A stretch of DNA of 64,000 nt from Marasmius tenuissimus (lineage: Eukaryota > Basidiomycota > Agaricomycetes > Agaricales > Marasmiaceae), in NCBI GenBank assembly GCA_029532415.1, contig JAQOTA010000060.1, forward strand, positions 1 through 64,000, in the 5' to 3' direction. Numbering within the stretch: position 1 is the first letter of the stretch; every line of letters begins with the position of its first letter. Made by a program: the position numbers and the translations under genes. The notes under the pieces are model-generated. The model had not been told where the DNA came from, searched no databases, and saw only the letters and a program-made list of their open reading frames with translations. This document shows positions 57,113 to 64,000 of the stretch, piece after piece.

Positions 57113-58159
57113 ATGGTACCTTTGACTGATCTGCCAAAGGAGCTCCGAGAAAAGATTCTCCTCGCAGTCGTGCAGCAGGAAGATCGGTTGGTCGGTAATA
57201 CTTGGCCAAAAACCATTATGGCGCTCCTTTGTGTCTGCAAAGCCATCCGACGAGATATGTCTTGGGTGCTCAACTTCTGGTCTCCGCTCCGGTGGGTACA
57301 GAGACCGGCCGATCTAGGTCTGAGAGCACCGACTTCCTTGACCATCGACGGCACCGAATGCGGCCCAAAATTGGACTCCGATCAGCTTGGTATCAGCATT
57401 TACGACGATGCAAAGGCAGAAAATATCAGAGGCATAGATTGGGGGATGGGATACTCCTATTCGTTGATGGCGTGGCGCAATGCCGTTCCGAGACTGCCCT
57501 CGGGCATCAAAACTATCCTACTTGATGTGACCCCCGCGCCCGGATGGATGCGCGAAGAACACATCAGGTCCCTTCACACACTACACCTCGACAACGGAAC
57601 CACCAGATCCTTCATGATGGCACATGCTTACGATATCTCATTCATGATAGAGCGTATCTACACCCGTTTCGCAAGCAAGACTACCGTCAAACTCACGGGC
57701 ATGTTGAGCCACAGAAACGACTGGTTCGTGGCAGAAATCATCGATCGATGTCAACAGAAACAGATCATCATTGAATACGTGGGCAAATACATTTATCCAT
57801 ACCACATACAACAAATGGTTCATGCCCTTGCCCCGAAGGAGAAGACCCGCGAGGTGAAGGACTGGCAACAAGCGCTGAGACTGGCACCTCTGAGGAAGGT
57901 TTTCTGGTCAAACAAGTCAGAAGACCTCTTCAATCGAGTTTGTGCTGAAAGTGGCCTGGATGCGGCCTGGGAGGAGATACGAGAAGTGGCAGAGATGATG
58001 GCCGATAAGCAAAAAACTCGACTGGAGATGCCACCTGATGATCTGCATCGAGCTATGGTACATAGCATTGCATGCGACATGGGCTTGCAGACGACATCAG
58101 AGGGAGATAGTGACAATCGACACGTTGTCATCACCAAGGGGTCCATTGTTTGGGGTTAG
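57113..58159 (+). CDS. F-box-like protein with C-terminal R3H domain, copy 2
   Basis: Intronless, 348 residues, close paralogue of the gene at 55170-56222. N-terminus MVPLTDLPKELREKILLAVV; middle ILLDVTPAPGWMREEHIRSL, QQKQIIIEYVGKYIYPYHIQ; R3H part LHRAMVHSIACDMGLQTTSE then NRHVVITKGS. Differences from copy 1 are scattered and often conservative, plus two small indels (an extra GLRAP-like stretch early and a deletion around residue 115). The frame is intact, which argues that both copies are used. TAG at 58157-58159. Confidence 0.75.
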   Translation: MVPLTDLPKELREKILLAVVQQEDRLVGNTWPKTIMALLCVCKAIRRDMSWVLNFWSPLRWVQRPADLGLRAPTSLTIDGTECGPKLDSDQLGISIYDDAKAENIRGIDWGMGYSYSLMAWRNAVPRLPSGIKTILLDVTPAPGWMREEHIRSLHTLHLDNGTTRSFMMAHAYDISFMIERIYTRFASKTTVKLTGMLSHRNDWFVAEIIDRCQQKQIIIEYVGKYIYPYHIQQMVHALAPKEKTREVKDWQQALRLAPLRKVFWSNKSEDLFNRVCAESGLDAAWEEIREVAEMMADKQKTRLEMPPDDLHRAMVHSIACDMGLQTTSEGDSDNRHVVITKGSIVWG

Positions 58160-58619
58160 GAATTATTGGAAAGGGTCGAAGAGGAGTAAGTTCCAATCTA
58201 GTTATCATACTCGTTCTTCTTATTGATGGTACCTACAGAACCCATTCCAATTACCCGCATACTTGATCAGGTACCATAATTATATCTGAGTTGTTCCATC
58301 ATCCTTGTGGTTGCACTGGAGAATACCATTCTAATTACTTGCATACTTTATCAGAAAGACAAGATGTGACAGTCCTCGAGGGCTTACAGATGGCGAGGAG
58401 GTATTCTCGGTGCGCGTCTCGACTCTCTTGCCACGGGTAGTGTGTGTAGAGTATAGAGCGAAGGTGTGCATGTGGCTTACAAGCTACATATTGTGAGTGC
58501 CCGCAGCATGGTGGACTTCTGCCTAGGGAGACTAGCTTACATACATGCTTACGGTCATTGTGAGGTCTAACACTGACAGTCAACAACGCTCGATAGTTAC
58601 GCATTTAGTGCCTGCTTCT
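58160..58619. other. Convergent intergenic region
   Basis: Lies between F-box copy 2 (plus) and secreted-protein copy 2 (minus). A 23-24-base block (CCATTCTAATTACTTGCATACTTTATCAG) near 58326 repeats one near 58244 (CCATTCCAATTACCCGCATACTTGATCAG). No gene. Confidence 0.5.
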
Positions 58620-59136
58620 CTACTGGACGCGAGTAGCTCCCGATCTTTCAGCAAGTTCCTCCGTCACATCACCGCTCTCTGCGACCACCTGGAACGGAGG
58701 AGGGGAAATACATCATCAATATGAATAAGTCGGAAAAGCTCGAGCCCAACTACTCACACAAGAAAGTCTGATTTGCGCTGTACGCGAGTCAGTCCAACCA
58801 GCAAACCGACCAGCGACTAGTGACTGTACTCACTATTAACATTGTTTCCCTCGAAATCCCCTCGAAGAGCGACAATATTCGTTACAGGCGAACCGTCATA
58901 GTTCGTGCACCCAGAGATCCACCTTTGAGAAAAAAGGGAGGGTGGGGGAAGAGAAAGTCAGCTCCCGACGAGAATAGAACCCTGCCGCCTTCGTTCACCC
59001 ACCCTCGTTGGAAGGGCTCGATACCCGTGCCTTCGGGAATCTGGTACAACAGTACCGGATATTCAGTCTGTGCTCGAGCGCCGAGTCCGGCGTTCGCGAG
59101 GAAAACAGTGAGTGCTAAAGTAATGGGGAATTTCAT
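58620..59136 (-). CDS. Small secreted two-cysteine protein, copy 2
   Basis: Same four-exon plan as 51165-51700. Exon 1 (ATG 59136): signal peptide MKFPITLALTVFLANAGLGA then LLYQIPEGTGIEPFQRG. Exon 2: WISGCTNYDGSPVTNIVALR then GDFEGNNVN. Mini-exon 3: TQIRLSC. Exon 4: VVAESGDVTEELAERSGATR then VQ, TAG at 58620-58622. Introns are GTGGGT...AAAG, GTGAGT...ACAG and GTGAGT...CCAG at matching phases. A continuous frame through intron 1 (to 58882) is a reading artefact: splicing gives the sequence conserved in the other copies. TATAAAAG at 59173-59180 is 37 bases before the ATG. Two Cys in the mature chain suggest one disulphide. Confidence 0.74.
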
Positions 59137-59687
59137 GATTCCAGGGATTTGTTGTTCCGAACAGACCAGAGGCTTTTATATAGGCCCCTCTCCCCCCTAG
59201 CGAATGAATAGGGCGGGTAGTGTGTTCAATTGGCCGCAGCGGGAAAAGATTGATGTCCCCTGGAGGCTGGACCCATATTTTTTAAGTCTCCTGGGCCCCC
59301 GTACATCGTGACTTTTTACGCAGAATGTTAGTTGGAGATGGGGAAGAGGGCCCCGCTAGATTAGTTCGGTTTTTGTCGTATCAAGGAAACGGGTGCACGT
59401 CGGGAGTTTTGGTACAAAATCAGCTCTGTATAGGTGATTCAACGCCACACGCTCGCTGCGCCACAGCTCCCATATATCATCACGAGGCGCATCGTATCCG
59501 GGATGTGGGGGGGGGGGGGGAGGGGCTATAAGTTATAAGTATCGTTCCTTGATTGAACCAGAACAAAAGAACAAAGGGAATGGAAGAAAAGCAGGTCGAG
59601 CTAGTACAGGTTTGATTCATTATCATCATGGGTCCATACTGTAACCAACAATCCGGTGACCGTAGTACATCTTCAACCGGTCACATC
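59137..59687. other. Promoter of secreted-protein copy 2 and G-tract region
   Basis: 59160-59413 is homologous to 56390-56705 (promoter block ending GTATCAAGGAAACGGGTGC...GGGAGTTTTGGTAC). A run of more than 12 G residues lies at about 59508-59521. No gene. Confidence 0.6.
59173..59180 (-). promoter_or_regulatory. TATA box of secreted-protein copy 2
   Basis: TATAAAAG on the minus strand, 37 bases before the start codon, in the shared CCAGAGG block. Confidence 0.65.
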
Positions 59688-60209
59688 TCATCCCAAAACG
59701 GGAGTAGCCCCAAGACTCTCAGCGACTTGCTTCGTGAAGGTGATCGTCGTCGGGACGTCATCGTGGTACGACTACATATCAAGGGGGGGGGGGAACGTAA
59801 GTTATGAGTTCACTGTTCAACGTACCCCGAAATCGAGGCTTTTTGAGGACTTACACAAATGAGCCTGACTTGAGCTAGATCATTGGGACGTCAACACCAA
59901 CTCCCATAAAGCCACCGTCACGACTTACTCTCAGTATTCTTTCCTTGCCAATTCCCAGGCTGGTAGTACACGGTCTGCAACGTCAACGAGGAAGCCTCAG
60001 GCCAGTTCTGGCAGGTCTCGACAAACCTTTGGGAGTGGGGAGGGATGTTAGCGAGTGTACTTGAGACGCTATAAATAAGAAAACCTTTACTTGGGCTCGA
60101 AAGTCGCTGTAGTATCACCAGCAGGGACCTGGAACAACAATCTGTTGTCGACTGCGAGAGCGAGGCCGGTGAGGGAAGAGACGGTGAGGAGGATAGAGGT
60201 GAACTTCAT
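59688..60209 (-). CDS. Small secreted two-cysteine protein, copy 3 (diverged)
   Basis: Four exons with the same plan as copies 1 and 2 but strongly diverged sequence. Exon 1 (ATG 60209): MKFTSILLTVSSLTGLALAV signal, then DNRLLFQVPAGDTTATFEPK. Exon 2: FVETCQNWPEASSLTLQTVY then YQPGNWQGKNTE. Mini-exon 3: TQVRLIC, nearly identical to the other copies. Exon 4: SYHDDVPTTITFTKQVAESL then GATPVLG, TGA at 59688-59690. The LLFQVPAG versus LLYQIPEG start, the CxNx spacing, GNWQGKN versus GDFEGNN, and VAESLGATPV versus LAERSGATRV tie it to the family. The third intron contains an 11-12-base G run just before its acceptor (about 59785-59796). A TATAAAAA box lies at about 60245-60253. Confidence 0.7.
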
Positions 60210-60538
60210 GGTGATGGTACTAAGTAGCTTCGACCTGGTCGACCTTTTTATAACATCGACGACTGACATTCGACGGCGGACTTTCCCCGTCTTGAGAATC
60301 CAAATTTAGATATACTAAATGAAAGGCAAGGCAAAACGGTAATACCCCCCTGTGCTGTACTCTGTACTTGTGCTGTCGATCGGTCCAGGCGAAGGGTCCG
60401 CCCTATAGATTGATACCAAACGAACCCCCCCGGCAAGTCCAAGTTTGACTCGAGCCACACTGCACAACTTGTCCCGTTCAACCGAAACTCACGGTCTTCT
60501 CTTTCCGTCCTGTACACCTCTACTTGTATTCACGCATA
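60210..60538. other. Promoter of secreted-protein copy 3 and 3' flank of MDM31
   Basis: TATAAAAA-type box at about 60245-60253 (minus strand), 36 bases before the copy 3 start. No gene. Confidence 0.55.
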
Positions 60539-63330
60539 TTACACCGGAACCGTCTGATCAAACACAAACACCCCCTCAGAATCCTCCGCCGACGCCACCT
60601 CCCTCGCCCTCAAATACGTCTCCCTCAACCTCCCCGCCATGGGATCCGCCAAGTTCCTCAAGGCGGATAACACCGCGTTCGCTGTCTTTTGTAGACTCCA
60701 GACGCTGACGGTCTTGATCCGACGGTTGAAGTTGGCTTGGGTTACGTGGTGTGCGAGGGCGTCGTATATCTAGGGGGGGAAGGGAACGGGGGTGAGTGGA
60801 AGATGTTTTAAAGGGAGGTGGGGGGGAGGTAATGTACCTTGAGAGAGATTTCGTCTGTGAGACCCGCTAGATGAGTGAAAGAGTTAGTTCTGAGAGGAAG
60901 GGGCGGACGGGGTTGCGTTTTCTTTTACTTACTTTCCCACATCTAATAAGGATTAAACAGTCAGAACGAACGAAACAAAAACGAAAGTCCTCGTAACTCA
61001 CCGTCCATGCACCATCAAAATCACCAAGAGGTTTCACAACCCTACAATGTATAGGTACCAACGTCCGATTCGCACTATACACACACATCCCATCGTCAGT
61101 CACCCCCCTTCCGCACCAAAGAAAAAAGAAGAAAAGAGAAAGCAAACTCACTTCATAAACGCGACAATAGGCCTCGCCAACGCATTATTCACATACGAAA
61201 TCTCATTCGTCCAAATCGGCACAGCAGCTTTCACATCTCTAAACCTCAAATCGATATCAACAACCACTTTCCCCCCTCCCCCTCCTCCACCCGCCTCTTC
61301 CTCGGGCGCAGACAACGGGGGCTTAGCCAACTCCCGCTGACCCGGTATCCGCTGTCTAACAGGATCCGGAGTGTTGGAAAGCACAGTTGTCGAGATGGCG
61401 TCTGCGATGTCTTCGAGGATATCTTGAATATCGTGTTCGGTGTCTGGGTCTTGAGGGAACTTGATATCGAATACGGCGTCTAGTTTACCAGAGGTGATCC
61501 ATGCGACTGGACCGTCGCCTTCGGTGGCGGCTTGGATGTGGTCGATGTTGACGCCGTCGATGCGGAGTCGGGACTATCGGGGTAGGTGTGAGTCGTCAGT
61601 GTAAGGGAGGGGGGAGGGGAGAGAGAAGAAGAAGACGTACCATCCTAGCCCACTCCCCATCCCTCAAATCCATCTCCGTCGTCCGTCCAATACTCTGCGG
61701 TTTATGTAAACTAAACAGACAGTTGTCGAATTGGCCTACAATGTTCTCGGCTGAGAGGAAATCGTAGAAGAGCCAACGTTTTCGGAACCCGCCTGGTAGA
61801 TCCGCTCGGAAGATCGACGCCGTGTGTGGTCGGAATCCACCGGGTTGGAGGACGGTGAGGAGGACGTCTTCGAGTTGGAGGGATTCGAGTTCAAAGTCGC
61901 CTGGTTGGGAGGGGTGCCGGAAGGAGGAAGGGTCTAAGGGGTGGTTGGGGTCGTATTGGACGTAGCGGCGGTCTGCATTGTGGGGGGGGGAGTTAGTAAG
62001 AGAGGGAAGGAGAGAAGAGGAAGGGATGGAACGAGACGTACCGAGAACACCTCTCACCCCTTTCACAACCGCAGACTCGATCAGCCCTTTCCCATCCAAC
62101 CACCTCCACAACGAAAGCGTCACATCCACAGATCCGATATCCAAATCAAACATGGTGTAGTTACAATCCTCTCCTTCCTCCCCTACATCTTCCACCTCGT
62201 CGTGATCATCACCGACACGGTGATAAGCGGGGTGGTTACTGACGTCGTACCCCAACCCGGCTTGGTACTCTCGTTCTTTGAATTTCCTGTTCCGTAAGGA
62301 GGAGAAGGAGGACATGGATCGAGGTCGACGGGAGACGTAGACGTTTTTGAAGGAGATGCGGGAGTCTTTCCATTTGGGTACGATGGCTGATTCGAAGATG
62401 ACGGTGACGCCGGTTTCGGCGGTGAGGTAGTCGCTTATTGCGCGTGCGATGGAGTCTACAGAGGGGGGAAGGGGTTTAGGTAGAATGGTGGAGGTTGGGT
62501 TTTTTGATACGCACTGGTGAGTTGGAGACTGTTTGCAATAGCGAATACGACTGAGAAGAATGTCGTACTAATTAGTCAGGGAGTGGTGGTCAACATCTAT
62601 GACGAGAGAAGAACCAGGATACTCACGTTCCGACCAGAATCCAAACCGTCTGACTCATAAGAATCACGGTGATGAACCCAGAAATATCGTCCGCGTTGAA
62701 CTTGCGAAAAGACTTGATCGTGAACCATTTGAACCGGATACGCAGTCTCTGCCAGAAACCGTCTGCAACGCGGAGGAAATCGTCTCGTGTGGGTGCGTGA
62801 AAGTGAGGGACGGAGAGGGCGAGGCGTCGGAAGGACTTTGAGTAATGGGCAAAGTTGTAGGGCAGGATATAAGGTCTGTGGGGTGGAGAAGGCTCTGTCT
62901 GCGTCTGCGTTTGTTGTGGCTCAGAGTCCACTGGCTCTGAGTGGGTCGTCTTCGTTTGTGATTCCAAGTTTTCCTTCTCCGGTGTGTCATTGTTGCTGTG
63001 AGAAGACGTTTCAGGCGCTTTGACGTCTGGATTTGGCTCAACCCCAACTCTCTCTTCATGGTCCACCGGTGTCTCCCTTCGTTTCCCTTTTCCCTTCAAA
63101 GAGCTAACACTCGTGGAATGAAACTGCCGAACTCGAGATTGAAGAAAAAGATTGTTCTGCAAGGACTCTGAGCGAGATGAGGAGCTTGTAGGAGTCGAAA
63201 AGACATGTTGCGGCTGTCCTATGAAGAACCTGCGGATAATCCTATAACGGTCGAGTTCATGTGGGACGCGACTGCGGCTGGAGATTGCTGATAGACCACG
63301 GGAGCTGGTGCTGCTGACTCTGAGGGACAT
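60539..63330 (-). CDS. MDM31: Mitochondrial inner-membrane protein MDM31/MDM32
   Basis: Needed for mitochondrial shape, nucleoid distribution and lipid homeostasis. ATG at 63330 gives a basic, Ser/Arg-rich presequence (MSLRVSSTSSRGLSAISSRS), then a long disordered acidic part, then PYILPYNFAHYSKSFRRLAL and DGFWQRLRIRFKWFTIKSFR-KFN, a first membrane helix GFITVILMSQTVWILVG, and a second with FFSVVFAIANSLQL. The core follows: VIFESAIVPKWKDSRISFKN, CNYTMFDLDIGSVDVTLSLW, RRYVQYDPNHPLDPSSF, GGFRKRWLFYDFLSAENIVG and SRLRIDGVNIDHIQAATEGD. Near the C-terminus come VVVDIDLRFRDVKAAVPIW and SALRNLADPMAGRLRETYLR; TAA at 60539-60541. These blocks are diagnostic for the MDM31/MDM32 family. About nine introns, several purine- or G-rich. 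Confidence 0.9.
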
Positions 63331-63887
63331 GAAGACCGTTATGGGGGCACCAGCAGCCTGTGGTGGTGGTCAATGACAAGGACCTTGGGTGCATGAAATA
63401 TTTACTGCCCTGAAGACGTCAGTGCTGAGTTTGGCATGTTTGTTCGCACGATACACGTTCTTTTTCCCCCTGTTACTCCATGGTGTTCCGAATTTCCTTG
63501 TAATTTATCGAGAACACTATTCTGTTCGTCCAAGGGACCTCTATATATTGTTTGTAGATTGTAGGCGAGGAGAACAGGACATTTGCGATCAAAGACGCGG
63601 CTAAAGGCGGCAATTTGTTTCCACGCCTCGCCGACACCACACCTCCTCGCGTTTCGTCTTTGTCTCAGACCCTCTCTCTTTCACCCACTATCACCTTTGT
63701 TTTTTTTTTAAAATTTCCTCTATCGACACAATCTTATTACTAACGCGTAATCCCGGATTATCGTATCTTTCTTGAAACAACAACAACAACAATACCGTAC
63801 GTCCCACCTGCCAATCCTCGTTTGATTCCTTTTTTGGCTTAGAGTTTCCAGGAGTTCACACCATATCCCCAAATCGCCACAAGTGAA
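63331..63887. other. Divergent promoter region
   Basis: Lies between MDM31 (minus) and the coiled-coil paralogue (plus). The pyrimidine-rich block near 63640-63700 (CCCTCTCTCTTTCACC) with a T-run is a likely start zone for the plus-strand gene. No gene. Confidence 0.5.
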
Positions 63888-64000
63888 ATGGCCTCGGACC
63901 TTTCGAACTTTGCTTTCACACACATCGGCAAGGAACCTGACTTGCTCAGGCGTATCTCAGGTCCAAATCCCAATGCTCCGTTTCAGTACGACGAAGAAGA
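63888..64000 (+). CDS. Paralogue of the large coiled-coil protein, N-terminus only (runs off the right edge)
   Basis: ATG at 63888: MASDLSNFAFTHIGKEPDLL, then RRISGPNPNAPFQYDEE to the end. It matches the gene at 32529 residue for residue in pattern: (S/E)(N/D)F(A/S)F(T/H)xIG(K/R)EP(D/E)LL(R/K)R(I/L)S, PNAP, then acidic. The shared N-terminal block of about 35 residues is probably the functional signature of the family. Confidence 0.75.
   Translation, partial: MASDLSNFAFTHIGKEPDLLRRISGPNPNAPFQYDEE

Larger units (their letters stand above)
54760..58165. repeat. Tandem segmental duplication of F-box/R3H gene plus promoter
   Basis: Unit 1 is about 54760-56225 and unit 2 about 56721-58165. Both start with CGTTGTCGGCCCGGGA and carry the same order of promoter motifs (AACTTGGCCACCA, GAACTTCGCTATGG-type, CCACCTCCATCCAAA-type) before the start codon. 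Coding identity is high with scattered substitutions and small indels, so the duplication is recent but not fresh. Confidence 0.8.

Noticed and set aside
58882..59136. Unspliced 84-codon reading of secreted-protein copy 2
   Set aside because: The frame continues into intron 1; splicing gives the exon-2 sequence conserved in copies 1 and 3.
1..64000. CRISPR arrays, rRNA genes, operons
   Set aside because: No regularly spaced repeats or rRNA-like sequence seen; spliced genes and tRNA intron show nuclear fungal DNA, so bacterial-type features are not expected.

Overview
This 64 kb window reads as nuclear DNA of a filamentous basidiomycete, most likely an Agaricomycete. The evidence is many short introns (about 45-75 nt, GT...AG), an intron-bearing tRNA-Ala, a fungal-type Dicer, a CaaX pheromone precursor, a GH62 enzyme with a fungal cellulose-binding module, and mushroom-type orphan membrane families. 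All gene models are hand-spliced from sequence, so exon borders are approximate unless stated.

Left third (1-24.6 kb): a truncated MFS transporter, a fungal seven-helix membrane protein and acetoacetyl-CoA synthetase, all on the minus strand. These are followed by a secreted GMC oxidoreductase with a GPI-like tail, tRNA-Ala(TGC), and a GH2 glycosidase carrying a one-base frameshift. Next come three members of an unnamed membrane-protein family, one of them broken by two stop codons, with a MAPKKK-like pseudokinase among them.

Middle (25-51 kb): MAD1 (spindle checkpoint), a GH62 arabinofuranosidase with CBM1, and a 1,013-bp terminal-inverted-repeat element carrying a helicase fragment. These are followed by a 1,287-residue coiled-coil protein whose paralogue starts at the right edge of the window, PIG-U (GPI transamidase), a pheromone precursor, a Dicer-like RNase III, a voltage-gated K+ channel and prephenate dehydrogenase.

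Right third (51-64 kb): an accessory block in which tiny secreted proteins (three copies plus one relic) are interleaved with tandem F-box + R3H genes and a NACHT NTPase. It is followed by the mitochondrial protein MDM31 and the start of the coiled-coil paralogue.

Housekeeping genes thus alternate with fast-evolving modules. The most unusual items are: (i) the Pack-MULE-like element, whose two TIRs hold hairpins with identical loop and flanks but different, fully compensated stems; (ii) the secreted-protein/F-box-R3H array; (iii) the pseudokinase; (iv) an orphan pheromone gene with no receptor gene recognised nearby.
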